Source: Chitinophaga pinensis (GTDB lineage Bacteria; Bacteroidota; Bacteroidia; UKL13-3). From it: a DNA stretch of 64,000 bases. Below, piece by piece: positions 8,547-20,165 of this stretch. The notes beneath the pieces were generated by a model. It saw only the letters and a list, made by a program, of their open reading frames with translations. It ran no database searches and was not told the DNA's origin. Position 1 is the stretch's first letter. Every line of letters starts with the position of its first letter. A program made the position numbers and the translations under genes. The DNA is taken from assembly GCA_945861965.1 (NCBI GenBank), contig CAMAWM010000007.1, positions 1 to 64,000 of the forward strand, written 5' to 3'.

Positions 8547-11024
8547 TTACTCATAAAAATAAACCCTTTTTACTCTTTGCGAAATTCCAGTAAGTATTTC
8601 ATAGGGTATTGTATCTATCTTTTTTGACAATTCAATTACTGTTGGGTTGTTCCCAAATACTATAACATCATCGCCCTCTTTGCAGTCAATAGCTGTTACA
8701 TCTACCATTGTCATATCCATGCAAATATTGCCAATAATTTTTGCCGGTTTCCCGTGTATCATTACAAAGCCTTTTCCATTCCCAAATTTTCTGTCAAGCC
8801 CATCAGCATAGCCAATTGCAACTATTGCGACACGCGACAATCGCTTCACTTTTCCTTTTCTTCCATAGCCAATACTTTCGTTAGAAAATATATTTCTAAT
8901 TTGTGAAATAACCGTTTTTAAAGTCCCAATTTGTTGCAGTTGTTTTTGAAACTTAGCGGCAGGATCTATTCCGTATAAACCAATTCCTAAACGCACCATA
9001 TCATATTGCGATTTTTGGAATCGAGCAATGGCTGCGCTATTCAAACAATGTCTTAAAATTTTATAATCGAAAGCCGAGCAGATTTTTGAAGACAAGGTTT
9101 CAAATTTTTTGATTTGTTGCAAAGTAAACGAATCGTGTTCTTTAGCTTCGCTAGCCGCAAGATGTGACAATACCGATTTCACATGAATGCTAGGATTTGA
9201 TTTTAACTTTTTTATTAATTCATCAATCTGAACTTCATCAAAACCTAATCTTTTCATTCCGCTATCAATTTCAATATGTATTGAAACCTCTTCACCGTCA
9301 GCTGCAGCTATCAATTCATCCAATATTTTCAAATTGTAAATTTCTGGCTCAAGGTTGTATTTTAATATTGAATCAAACCCCGCAACATTTGGATTCATAA
9401 CCATAATGGGCGTTTTAATTCCAGCATTTCGTAAAGTCACTCCTTCATCAGCATAGGCTACCGCCAGGTAATCAACTCTATTAAATTCCAATACTTTGGC
9501 AATTTCATACGATCCGGTACCGTAACTAAATGCTTTTACCATTGCCATTAATTTAACTCCTGGCTTCAGTTTGCTTCTATAAACATTTAGGTTGTTTGTT
9601 AATGCATCCAAATTGATTTCAAATACAGTTTCGTGAATTCTGCGTTCCAGCACTTTACTTATATTTTCTAATTGGAACTGACGCGAACCCTTTAACAATA
9701 TTATTTCATCGCGAAACGATAGGGGAGTCAATTGTTTTAAAAACGCATCAGTTGTCATAAAAAACTTAGAGTTGGGATTAAATAGACTTTTGTTTTTGAA
9801 AAGTTTTTCGCCAATTCCGATAAATTTTTGAATTTTTTTCTGTTGAATAATTTTAGCTACTTCTAGGTAAAGCTCTTTCGATTTCAATCCACTTTGATAA
9901 ATATCTGATAGTATTAGTGTTTTAGCATATCCAGCACTTTGCTGACTCATAAAATCCAACGCTATTTGAAGCGAGTTGATATCCGAATTATAGCTATCGT
10001 TAATCAACATACAATTGTTTATTCCCTCTCTCAACTGAAGTCTCATTTCAATTGCGTGCAATTCAGCAAATCTTTTTTTCCAAACATCGAGCTTGGAATC
10101 TAATAAACCCATGGATGAAAAATATGCTATGCAAGTACAAGCATTCCAAATGGAAGCCTCGTCAGTAAAAGGAATTTCAACTGTAAAATTAGTTTTGAGA
10201 ATAGAAAGTGTAGTTCTGCTTTTTACACTTTTTACTTGAATTAGAATGTTAGCCGATTTGTTTTTCCTACTCCACGAAAATGTTTTAAGTTGAGTTGATT
10301 TTTTTAAAAGTGCTTTAATTCCATCTTCTACTATTTTTTGATCCGAGCAATAAATCAACAATTTAGAGTTTTTAAACAACTTTAGTTTTTCGGCTAATTT
10401 TTCCTCGTTGTTTTTAAATCCCTCGTTGTGCGCTTGACCAAAAAAAGTGAAAATACCAATGTCTGGCTTAATAATTTTCTGCAAACGGCTCATTTCCTCT
10501 TTCATCGAAATGCCCGCTTCAAAAATCCCAACTTGGTGTTGATCATTAATTTGCCACACCGAAAGCGGAACGCCAACCTTAGAATTATAACTTTTAGGAC
10601 TTCTTACAATTTCAATTTCATCTTTCAACAACTGAAAAAGCCATTCTTTAACAATTGTTTTCCCGTTGCTTCCAGCAATTCCAATTACCGGAAAAGTAAA
10701 CTGCAAACGATGATAGGCTGCTATTTTTTGTAATGCGTCCAATCCGCTTGCAACTGAAACGACAGAAATATCTGTTTTTTTAAATGTTTCGCTTTTAAAA
10801 TTAGATTTTTCGACAATAAAATTTCTAACACCGGCATCATAAGCATCCTGCAAATAGTTGTGCCCATCGTTTTGCACACCTTTAATTGCTATAAATATGG
10901 AAGTTTCTGGATAAATAATTTTCCGCGAATCAATTAAAAGATGCTCCACAATTGAATCGGTGGCGTTTTTATAAATAAAATCACCAGCAATAATTTCAGC
11001 AATATTTTTTACAGAATATTTCAA
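8547..11024 (-). CDS. murF-alr: Bifunctional UDP-N-acetylmuramoyl-tripeptide:D-alanyl-D-alanine ligase / alanine racemase
   Basis: 825 aa; N-terminal Mur ligase (GIAGSNGKTIVKEWL) and C-terminal alanine racemase (LMAMVKAFSYGTG, RLGIGLYGI). Confidence 0.95.
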   Translation of the reverse strand: MKYSVKNIAEIIAGDFIYKNATDSIVEHLLIDSRKIIYPETSIFIAIKGVQNDGHNYLQDAYDAGVRNFIVEKSNFKSETFKKTDISVVSVASGLDALQKIAAYHRLQFTFPVIGIAGSNGKTIVKEWLFQLLKDEIEIVRSPKSYNSKVGVPLSVWQINDQHQVGIFEAGISMKEEMSRLQKIIKPDIGIFTFFGQAHNEGFKNNEEKLAEKLKLFKNSKLLIYCSDQKIVEDGIKALLKKSTQLKTFSWSRKNKSANILIQVKSVKSRTTLSILKTNFTVEIPFTDEASIWNACTCIAYFSSMGLLDSKLDVWKKRFAELHAIEMRLQLREGINNCMLINDSYNSDINSLQIALDFMSQQSAGYAKTLILSDIYQSGLKSKELYLEVAKIIQQKKIQKFIGIGEKLFKNKSLFNPNSKFFMTTDAFLKQLTPLSFRDEIILLKGSRQFQLENISKVLERRIHETVFEINLDALTNNLNVYRSKLKPGVKLMAMVKAFSYGTGSYEIAKVLEFNRVDYLAVAYADEGVTLRNAGIKTPIMVMNPNVAGFDSILKYNLEPEIYNLKILDELIAAADGEEVSIHIEIDSGMKRLGFDEVQIDELIKKLKSNPSIHVKSVLSHLAASEAKEHDSFTLQQIKKFETLSSKICSAFDYKILRHCLNSAAIARFQKSQYDMVRLGIGLYGIDPAAKFQKQLQQIGTLKTVISQIRNIFSNESIGYGRKGKVKRLSRVAIVAIGYADGLDRKFGNGKGFVMIHGKPAKIIGNICMDMTMVDVTAIDCKEGDDVIVFGNNPTVIELSKKIDTIPYEILTGISQRVKRVYFYE

Positions 11025-11084
11025 TTAATTAAAATAAAAACAAAACATTGCGCAATCAAATAAAAATAGCTCGAATTATTGTTA

Positions 11085-11555
11085 ATGTATAAAAAAGAAA
11101 ATAAAATTTTATCGCCAAACGATGTTTTACTGAAAGCTGCAAATTATTGTGCTTATCAAGAACGTTGTCACGAAGAAGTAAAACAACGACTTGCAGAACT
11201 TGGTGTTTATGGCACAAGAGCATTAGAAATAATATCAGAGTTAATTAGGCTAAACTATTTAAACGAGGAAAGATTTGCCAAAGCATATGCAGGAGGGAAG
11301 TTTAGAATAAAAAAATGGGGGAGGAACAGAATAATTTACGAATTAAAGCTGAAGAAAATATCGGAATATTGTATTTCAGAGAGTTTAAAGGAAATAGATC
11401 AAACTGATTATTTGGAAACATTGCAACAGCTTGCAACTGAAAAAATCGATTCGTTAAAAGATAAAAACATACTAATTAAAAAAAATAAAACCGCTAAGTT
11501 TCTTATTGGAAAAGGGTATGAGGCAAATTTAGTTTGGGACATTTTGAATAAATAG
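11085..11555 (+). CDS. recX: Regulatory protein RecX
   Basis: CAYQERCHEEVKQRLAELG, LIRLNYLNEERFAKAYAGGKFRIKKWGRNRIIYELK; ATG at 11085 preferred over TTG at 11079. Confidence 0.9.
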   Translation: MYKKENKILSPNDVLLKAANYCAYQERCHEEVKQRLAELGVYGTRALEIISELIRLNYLNEERFAKAYAGGKFRIKKWGRNRIIYELKLKKISEYCISESLKEIDQTDYLETLQQLATEKIDSLKDKNILIKKNKTAKFLIGKGYEANLVWDILNK

Positions 11556-11632
11556 CTTCAACACATACATTTGAACCGTTTTCTGGCATAAAATTTACTA
11601 CATCAAAAAAGAATTATAAATACAAAATAAGC

Positions 11633-13051
11633 ATGAAAAAAATACTTAGCATTTTCATTTCAATAGCAAGTCTTGGCGTATTTGCTCAATCAAGCAATGT
11701 TGAAACAGTCGGAGTTTTTTTAAGTAGATCAGAGCTTACATTGATAGAAATGGAAGATGCGAAAAAAGCAATAGACGCAGCAGCAGTGCACGAAGACACA
11801 AAAAATTTAGCAAAAATGTGGTTTTTTAGAGCCGCATTGTACGATACGCTTTATAAAAATCCATTATTTGCCGGAATCGATCCTGATGGAACTGAGAAAT
11901 TTGCGATTGCATGTATGAAATGTATGGAAACAGACATCAAAAAACGATACATTGATTATTGCGAATACGCAATTGTAAACAGTGCATTTGCTGCTTACAA
12001 TGAAGCTTTTAAGAATGGAGAAGCTGCGAATTACGCAAAAGCAAACATGTTTTATCAAATGGTTTTAGACGTTTTGCCTTTTGATAAAAACAAAGACATG
12101 GAGAAAAATGATATTACCGAAAAGAGAGTTTTGTTTAATATGATGTATTTTTCTATGAAATCGAAAGATGTAATCAACAGCAAAAAATATTTACTTCGAT
12201 TAATTGAACTAAACTACGAGGATCATTTGTTGTTTATCTACCTGAGCAATATTTATTTAGAAGAGAAAGACACCGCAAATGCAATAAAATATATTGAACA
12301 AGGAAGAATTAAATACCCTAACGAGAAAGACTTGATTAACTCAGAATTGAATATTTACATTGTTCAAGGCAAGCAAGATGTATTGCTTAAAAAGATTGAA
12401 TTTGCAACGGAACAAAAACCAGACGATCCAGATTTAATTTACATACGAGGAAACATGTACGATTCGTATTCAAGCGACTTATTAAAGAGAGCGAAAATCT
12501 TAAGCGATAGTTCAAATAAACCAAATAAACTATCTAAGAATGAATTAAATACACAAAAGAAAAAATCCATACTTGACAATTGCAAAAGCTTAACTACTCA
12601 AGCTCAAATATTCATGAATTCTTCTTTAGAATACACAGCAAAAGCAGAAAAAGATTACATCGCAGCATTAGAAATCAATCCGGATATGATTGATGCATTA
12701 TACAATTTGGGAGCTTTAAACAACAATAAAAGCAATTCGATTACCGAAAAGATAAAGGCAATAGAAAGTAAAAGCCAAGCAGAATACGATAAAAAGTATT
12801 CAGTATTCAAAAAAACTCAAGATTCAATTCTTTATGTATCATTGAGTTACTTTTCAAAAGCATTAGAAATTGTTGAAACCAAAAGCGAAAGCGATAAGCC
12901 AAAAAAGATATTTAAGTATGGATATTTAAAAGATATTTTTTACAACATTCAAATGCTTTACGCAAGCTTGAATAAGCAAGATAAATTTATTGAATTCAAG
13001 AAGAGAAAGGACGAGGCAACTGCTATGTATAAATCACTAACTACTGAATAG
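11633..13051 (+). CDS. Tetratricopeptide repeat protein, exported
   Basis: 472 aa; signal peptide MKKILSIFISIASLGVFAQ and TPR-type helices. Confidence 0.75.
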   Translation: MKKILSIFISIASLGVFAQSSNVETVGVFLSRSELTLIEMEDAKKAIDAAAVHEDTKNLAKMWFFRAALYDTLYKNPLFAGIDPDGTEKFAIACMKCMETDIKKRYIDYCEYAIVNSAFAAYNEAFKNGEAANYAKANMFYQMVLDVLPFDKNKDMEKNDITEKRVLFNMMYFSMKSKDVINSKKYLLRLIELNYEDHLLFIYLSNIYLEEKDTANAIKYIEQGRIKYPNEKDLINSELNIYIVQGKQDVLLKKIEFATEQKPDDPDLIYIRGNMYDSYSSDLLKRAKILSDSSNKPNKLSKNELNTQKKKSILDNCKSLTTQAQIFMNSSLEYTAKAEKDYIAALEINPDMIDALYNLGALNNNKSNSITEKIKAIESKSQAEYDKKYSVFKKTQDSILYVSLSYFSKALEIVETKSESDKPKKIFKYGYLKDIFYNIQMLYASLNKQDKFIEFKKRKDEATAMYKSLTTE

Positions 13052-13141
13052 TGCTAAGCATTAAATAAGAAGCAAATTATTGACATTTAAAACAATACAA
13101 CTTAACATAATGTTAATTATAAGACTTTAATAAACTTAAAC

Positions 13142-13774
13142 TTAGTGAATATAGATTAGCTTCTTAGTATTAAAATATTCCTCGTCAAACCATTTATCTA
13201 ATCCAATCTCGTCAAACAGAAGCTTTCTATTAATCTTTTTTAGGTCTGAAATTTCCTCGTTTAAAATCCCACCTTTTAATAATAGATATCCATTTATTTT
13301 GGAATTAAAACTATTTGCCTCTAAATAATCCTGCGTCCATCTATAAATTTTTTCTAAGGAACTTACAGCTCTACTTGTTATAAAATCAAACTTTTCATTT
13401 AAGTCTTCAACCCTTCCAACAACAAAATCTATATTCATTAACCCTAAAGATTGACTAATCGATTCAGCAACAAGTATTTTTTTTTCTACCGAATCGCAAA
13501 GTGTAAACTTGGCCTCTGGAAATAAAATTGCAAGCGGAATACCTGGCAAACCTCCACCAGTACCAAAGTCTAACACTTTTGTGCCCTTTGAAAAGCTTAT
13601 AAACTTTGCGATTGAAATACTATGCAAAACATGCTTTTCATATAAATAATCAATATCTTTTCTTGATATAACATTGATTTTCGCATTCCAGTCAGCATAT
13701 AGCGATTCTAAGGCCTTGAATTGCTCAATTTGTTTTGATGTAATTTTGGGAAAATACTTTAAAATAATATCCAT
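13142..13774 (-). CDS. rsmG: 16S rRNA (guanine527-N7)-methyltransferase RsmG
   Basis: LYADWNAKINVISRKDIDYLYEKHVLHSI and VLDFGTGGGLPGIPLAILFP. Confidence 0.95.
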   Translation of the reverse strand: MDIILKYFPKITSKQIEQFKALESLYADWNAKINVISRKDIDYLYEKHVLHSISIAKFISFSKGTKVLDFGTGGGLPGIPLAILFPEAKFTLCDSVEKKILVAESISQSLGLMNIDFVVGRVEDLNEKFDFITSRAVSSLEKIYRWTQDYLEANSFNSKINGYLLLKGGILNEEISDLKKINRKLLFDEIGLDKWFDEEYFNTKKLIYIH

Positions 13775-13826
13775 TATAAAATGTTAGATCGACTATATAA
13801 ATAATCGCCAAAGGTAATATTAAAGC

Positions 13827-14963
13827 TTACCAAATTTTTCTTTCCTTAGCCAACATGCCTACCAAACCAAAAACGTAAGCGTAAATCAAATAAAAGACAT
13901 CAAGTATTGGCAAAAAATAAATAAGATTAATGCTGTTTAGTTTTTTAAATCCAAAATAATATACAGCAGATTGCGAAACAAGTTTTAATACATAAATACC
14001 CAATGCGATTTTCCAGTGCATTTGCATTAAAATCAAAATAAAAAAACTTGCATAAAATAGCATCAACACTATGAAATAAACTCCAAGTAAAGTCTTGTCT
14101 TTTGACTTGTACAACTTACCTGTTGTGTTGTGTCGCATTTTCTGATTCGCCCACTCTGCATAGGTTTTCTTCGATTCTGTAAAAGTAAATGAGTTCGGAT
14201 TTATTTGTATTGCGACATTTGATTTTGTTGCGTTTTCATTTACAAACAAATCGTCATCTCCGCTTAAAATATGCTGATGTTTTGCATAGCCTTTATTTTT
14301 AAAAAACAGCTCTTTCGTATAAGCCAAATTTCTACCAATACCCATAAAAGCATTGTTTTTTATTGCGGCCGAAAAATAGAAAAATGCAGTTTGAACTGTT
14401 TCAAAACGAATAAATAAATTCAACAAATTATTTGAAGCTTTGTATGGCGAGAAACCAAGTACAATTTCTTTCCCATCGGCAAATTGCCCTTGCATCAATT
14501 GCAACCACTGATTACTTGAAGGCTTGCAATCTGCATCTGTAAACAAAAGTTTTTCATATTTAGCAGCCTTAATGCCCATTGTAAGTGCAAATTTTTTGCC
14601 TGTAGGATATTTTTCTTGTTCTAAAAGCTTGCAAATTTTTAAATGAGGATAAACTTCTTGATAATATTCCAGTAGTTTTTGACTCTCGTCCCAACTGCAA
14701 TCGTTTATCACAACAACTTCGTATTCAGGATAGTCTTGTTCTAAAATTGCTTTTAAATTTTTCTCTAAATTTCTATATTCATTGCGAGCCGAAATTATTA
14801 TCGAAACGGGTTCATTGGTTTCATTTACAATTTCGCTTGGCTTATAAAAACTAAATGCTGCAATCTGAAAAAAATAATAATACAATAACACGGCACAGGA
14901 TGCGCTAAGCATCGTTAAGAAAACTATTTCTATAAACACAAATTCTTCATTCATATCGTGCAA
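13827..14963 (-). CDS. Glycosyltransferase family 2 protein
   Basis: VSIIISARNEYRNLEKNLKAILEQDYPEYEVVVINDCSWDES; LLFTDADCKPSS. Confidence 0.9.
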   Translation of the reverse strand: MHDMNEEFVFIEIVFLTMLSASCAVLLYYYFFQIAAFSFYKPSEIVNETNEPVSIIISARNEYRNLEKNLKAILEQDYPEYEVVVINDCSWDESQKLLEYYQEVYPHLKICKLLEQEKYPTGKKFALTMGIKAAKYEKLLFTDADCKPSSNQWLQLMQGQFADGKEIVLGFSPYKASNNLLNLFIRFETVQTAFFYFSAAIKNNAFMGIGRNLAYTKELFFKNKGYAKHQHILSGDDDLFVNENATKSNVAIQINPNSFTFTESKKTYAEWANQKMRHNTTGKLYKSKDKTLLGVYFIVLMLFYASFFILILMQMHWKIALGIYVLKLVSQSAVYYFGFKKLNSINLIYFLPILDVFYLIYAYVFGLVGMLAKERKIW

Positions 14964-15081
14964 AAATAAACTCTGAAACTTGCCTTGCTACAACCGAATT
15001 TCAACATGCTGTGAATTGCATCAAAAATACCTTAAGTATTATTTTAGTACATTCGCAGAATTCATCATCTTAAATTCTTTC

Positions 15082-16017
15082 GTGAATCGTGTAAAAATAG
15101 TAAGCATAGAGTCAGACTTCGGAGCTGGGAAAAAGGGCGCTAAATTAGGCCCTCGCGCATTGTTACAAAAAATCCGCTCAGCCAATATTCCATTATTAAA
15201 AGATTCAACAAATGTGAATATTTCAATGGGCGATGCTACTGAAAACATACTTTTCCCGTTTTCAAAAAACATTGATTCAATACTTCAAATTCAAAACGAT
15301 TCGATGTTTCAAATTGAAAACGTTTTGGCCGCCAATGAATTTCCTTTGATATTAAGTGGCGATCATTTTAACGCAGTTTCTGCTATTTCAGCAATCAAAA
15401 ATCACTTTCCCGAAAAACGACTTGGTATAGTTTGGATTGATGCCCATGCTGATTTGCATTCGCCATACACAACGCCATCTGGCAACATGCACGGCATGCC
15501 TTTGGCCGCAATGTTAGGAATTAAAAAGCCCGAAAACCCAAGGAATGATATCGACAATCAAACCATGAAATTATGGGATTGTTTAGTTGAACTTGGCGAG
15601 AAAAAAATATGCCCAAAAATTATTTCTAAAGACTTGGTGATAATTGATTTGAGAAATTATGAAGACGAAGAATTTGCATTATTGAACGAGAAAAACATTA
15701 AGTTTTTTACATCACAAGTCATTAAAGAGATTGGGATTGAAACTGTAGTTTCGCTAACACTTGAGCAATTAAGCGAATGCGATTTAATTTATGTTTCATT
15801 TGATGTGGACAGTCTTGATCCTGAAATTTCAATCGGAACAGGAACCCCAGCACCTGGCGGATTATCGATAAAAGAAGCTACTTATATTTTAAAAAATCTA
15901 GTGCATCACCGAAAAACTGTTGCATTAGAAATTACAGAAATCAACCCTTTGCTTGATCGCGAAAACCCAATGGAAGATGTTGTTTTGGAACTTCTGAAAA
16001 AAATATTTACCACTTAA
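15082..16017 (+). CDS. Arginase family protein
   Basis: LILSGDHF, WIDAHADLHSP, VSFDVDSLDPEISIGTGTPAPGGLS; start likely GTG at 15082 (track ORF begins at TTG 14980). Confidence 0.85.
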   Translation: MNRVKIVSIESDFGAGKKGAKLGPRALLQKIRSANIPLLKDSTNVNISMGDATENILFPFSKNIDSILQIQNDSMFQIENVLAANEFPLILSGDHFNAVSAISAIKNHFPEKRLGIVWIDAHADLHSPYTTPSGNMHGMPLAAMLGIKKPENPRNDIDNQTMKLWDCLVELGEKKICPKIISKDLVIIDLRNYEDEEFALLNEKNIKFFTSQVIKEIGIETVVSLTLEQLSECDLIYVSFDVDSLDPEISIGTGTPAPGGLSIKEATYILKNLVHHRKTVALEITEINPLLDRENPMEDVVLELLKKIFTT

Positions 16018-16024
16018 AAAATTA

Positions 16025-17218
16025 ATGAAAAAAATAGCCCCCTCATTGTTTCTGCTTTTTTATTGTCAATTTGCAAAAGCGCAAACCTTGCCAAAACTTG
16101 GAAATGACACACTTATTGATGTGGCTTGTTGGAATATAGAATGGTTTGGAGATGTTAGCAATGGTCCAACAAATGAGGCTTTGCAATTTTCAAATGTTCT
16201 GGCCGTAATGAATCAAACGGGAATGGATGTTTGGGCAGTTGAAGAAATGAGCAGCAGCGCTACTTTTGCAAGTCTTACAAGTCAGTTGTCTGGTTTTTCA
16301 AGTACAAATTCAACATTTAGCCAAACGCAAAAGATGTGTTTGTTTTGGAAGAATTCAATGTTTGAATTTATATCAAGTCAACACATATTAACTTCATACA
16401 ATTACGACTTTGCATCAAGACCACCATTGATGGTAACGCTAAAAACAATAGTTGACACAGCTATATTCAAACCTGACACCTTTTATTTTATAGTATTGCA
16501 CATGAAAGCTCAAAGCGAAAGCGATGATGCCGGAAGACTTCAATCCTACACTAGAAGAAAAAACGCTTCAGGTTGGCTTAAAACGTATTTAGAAACTACA
16601 CTTTTAGCGAAAAAATATTTTGTGTTAGGAGATTGGAACGATGACCTGATAAACTCAATATACAGCAGCTCCTACCCTACTCCATTCAAAAACTTTTTAG
16701 ATGCGGGGTATTTATTTTTAACAAAACCGCTGTGTGATGCCGGAAAAAAATCATACGCTTTTGGTAGCAGTATGATTGATCACATTATGATTTCAGATTC
16801 GTTGAGGCCTTTTTATTTAAACAATTCGTGCAATGTGTTTGACAATATTGGGTCTTATATTTTAAATGCTAGCAGCAATACATCCGATCATTATCTGGTT
16901 TATTCTAAATTTTTAAACAACAGGAAACCAATAACAATAAAAGATAGCAGCCAAGTTGGAGTGAATGATTTGGCCAATATCGAATCCTTTAAAATATTCC
17001 CAAATCCAAGTAAGGGAAAGTTTTCGCTAGAAAACAATAGCAATGCTGTATTAACTATTTCTTTGCTTGATTATTATGGTAAAGAATTGTTACTAATAGA
17101 TGACTTTAAATCTGGAGAATTGGATTTTTCAAAATTCGCAAAAGGATATTATTTTCTCAAAATCAAATCTAAAAATTCAATTTCATACATAAACCATAAA
17201 TTAATTTTGTGTGATTGA
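16025..17218 (+). CDS. Secreted endonuclease/exonuclease/phosphatase family protein with T9SS type A sorting domain
   Basis: CWNIEWFG, VEEM, LHMKAQS, GDWNDD, SDHYLVYSKF; C-terminal IFPNPSKGKFSLEN...KGYYFLKIK sorting tail. Confidence 0.85.
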   Translation: MKKIAPSLFLLFYCQFAKAQTLPKLGNDTLIDVACWNIEWFGDVSNGPTNEALQFSNVLAVMNQTGMDVWAVEEMSSSATFASLTSQLSGFSSTNSTFSQTQKMCLFWKNSMFEFISSQHILTSYNYDFASRPPLMVTLKTIVDTAIFKPDTFYFIVLHMKAQSESDDAGRLQSYTRRKNASGWLKTYLETTLLAKKYFVLGDWNDDLINSIYSSSYPTPFKNFLDAGYLFLTKPLCDAGKKSYAFGSSMIDHIMISDSLRPFYLNNSCNVFDNIGSYILNASSNTSDHYLVYSKFLNNRKPITIKDSSQVGVNDLANIESFKIFPNPSKGKFSLENNSNAVLTISLLDYYGKELLLIDDFKSGELDFSKFAKGYYFLKIKSKNSISYINHKLILCD

Positions 17219-17296
17219 GGATAATTGAAACAATCACAATCAATAAAGAATTCAACTATTGCAAGGCGAAATAAATCATATTGTTGAAAACATCCT

Positions 17297-17326
17297 TTTG
17301 GCATCTTTAAAAAAAACTTATTTTTG
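17297..17326 (+). promoter_or_regulatory. Candidate carA promoter: TTTG (17297-17300) N18 TATTTTTG (17319-17326)
   Basis: Match to Bacteroidota -33 TTTG / -7 TAnnTTTG pattern, 17 nt before TTG start. Confidence 0.5.
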
Positions 17327-17343
17327 CCAAAATCCACACAACA

Positions 17344-18444
17344 TTGAGTAAAAGCATCAATAAATTTCCAGCAACTCTGCTTCTTGAAGACGGAACTATT
17401 TTTAAAGGAACATCCATTGGTAAAATAGGAACAACAATGGGTGAAATATGTTTCAATACCGGTATGACTGGTTATCAGGAAGTATTTACCGACCCAAGTT
17501 ATTTCGGACAAATTTTAGTAGAAACCAATGTTCATATTGGCAACTACGGAATTCACAACGAAGAAATAGAATCAGATTCGATAAAGATTGCAGGATTGGT
17601 TTGCCGCAATTTTAATGTCACCTACTCGCGATCAATGGCCGATCAAACTATTCAAGAATACTTTTCCGAAAACGGATTGATTGGAATTGCAGATTTAGAT
17701 ACTCGCCAAATTGTTAGACATATTAGAGATAAAGGCGCAATGAATGCTATTATTTCGTCAGACGAAACAACTTTGGATGAACTTAGAAAAGCACTTAATG
17801 CTTTGCCTTCAATGTCAGGTTTAGAATTGAGTTCAAAGGTTTCGACACCCACAACTTATTTTGTTGGTAACAATTCAGCATCAAAAAAAATTGCGGTTTT
17901 GGATTTAGGAATAAAGAAAAATATATTAAGAAGTTTAGCCGAACGCGATAATTACTTAGCTGTTTTTAATTGCAAAACATCTTTTGAAGAAATGTTGAAA
18001 TTTAATCCGGATGGATTTATGATAAGCAATGGCCCTGGCGATCCTTCTGCGATGCCTTATGCTGTTGAAACAGTAAAGGAAATTGTAGAATCCGAAATTC
18101 CGCTTTTCGGAATTTGCCTTGGACATCAAATATTAGCTGAAAGTCAAGGATTAAAAACATTTAAAATGCACAACGGCCACAGAGGATTAAACCATCCTGT
18201 GAAAAATTTGATAAGTGGACATTGCGAAATTACTTCTCAGAACCATGGATTTGCAGTAAATTCTGAGGATATTGAAAAGAATTCAAGTGTCGAAATAACA
18301 CACATCAACCTAAACGACAATACTATTGAAGGAATTCGACTGAAAGACAAAAAAGCGTTTTCGGTACAATACCATCCTGAAGCTTGTCCGGGCCCTCACG
18401 ACAGCCGATATTTATTTGATGACTTTGTAACGTTGATGAATTAA
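17344..18444 (+). CDS. carA: Carbamoyl-phosphate synthase small subunit
   Basis: ATLLLEDGTIFKGTSIG, GEICFNTGMTGYQEVFTDPSYFGQIL, FGICLGHQILA; TTG start. Confidence 0.97.
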   Translation: MSKSINKFPATLLLEDGTIFKGTSIGKIGTTMGEICFNTGMTGYQEVFTDPSYFGQILVETNVHIGNYGIHNEEIESDSIKIAGLVCRNFNVTYSRSMADQTIQEYFSENGLIGIADLDTRQIVRHIRDKGAMNAIISSDETTLDELRKALNALPSMSGLELSSKVSTPTTYFVGNNSASKKIAVLDLGIKKNILRSLAERDNYLAVFNCKTSFEEMLKFNPDGFMISNGPGDPSAMPYAVETVKEIVESEIPLFGICLGHQILAESQGLKTFKMHNGHRGLNHPVKNLISGHCEITSQNHGFAVNSEDIEKNSSVEITHINLNDNTIEGIRLKDKKAFSVQYHPEACPGPHDSRYLFDDFVTLMN

Positions 18445-18484
18445 TAAAAACTTCAAACTCAATCCAAAACAATCAATACATTAA

Positions 18485-19789
<1,305 letters not shown>

Positions 19790-19792
19790 GCT

Positions 19793-20092
19793 ATGCAATT
19801 GCCAAGTATTCAATATAAAAAACGGTTGAGGAATAAATATTTTATCGCAACGGTTGTATTTATACTTCTGTTGTTATTTGGCGATCGCAATAATCTTTTC
19901 AATCAATACGAATACCGCAAACAGTTTGGAAAAGCTAAAAACGAAAACGAGTATTACAAGAAAGAAATATTAAGAATACAGAAAGAGCACGATCAGGTTT
20001 TTGGAACTGAAAAAAGTTTAGAAAAATTTGCTCGAGAAAAATACCTGATGAAACGAGACGATGAGGATGTTTTTTTGATAATAAAAAAATAA
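19793..20092 (+). CDS. Septum formation initiator family protein (FtsB/DivIC-like)
   Basis: 99 aa, one N-terminal TM, coiled coil, EKFAREKYLMKRDDEDVFLI. Confidence 0.85.
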   Translation: MQLPSIQYKKRLRNKYFIATVVFILLLLFGDRNNLFNQYEYRKQFGKAKNENEYYKKEILRIQKEHDQVFGTEKSLEKFAREKYLMKRDDEDVFLIIKK

Positions 20093-20102
20093 TATTAACT
20101 GT

Positions 20103-20132
20103 TTGATTTTTGAAAATTAATTTTATCTTCGC
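20103..20132 (+). promoter_or_regulatory. Candidate rpsU promoter: TTTG (20103-20106) N18 TATCTTCG (20125-20132)
   Basis: One mismatch to TAnnTTTG with appropriate spacing to a TTTG. Confidence 0.4.
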
Positions 20133-20136
20133 AGCC

Positions 20137-20156
20137 CCATTTAAGATGGGAGGTGA
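20137..20156 (+). promoter_or_regulatory. rpsU leader: hairpin CCCAT-TTAAG-ATGGG overlapping extended Shine-Dalgarno GGGAGGTG
   Basis: SD at 20149-20156, 9 nt before ATG at 20166; stem 20137-20141/20147-20151. Confidence 0.7.
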
Positions 20157-20165
20157 AACAAAAAT

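Noticed and set aside
13102-13116. Palindrome TTAACATAATGTTAA between convergent genes
   Set aside because: AT-rich 15-mer without T-run or other support; could be chance
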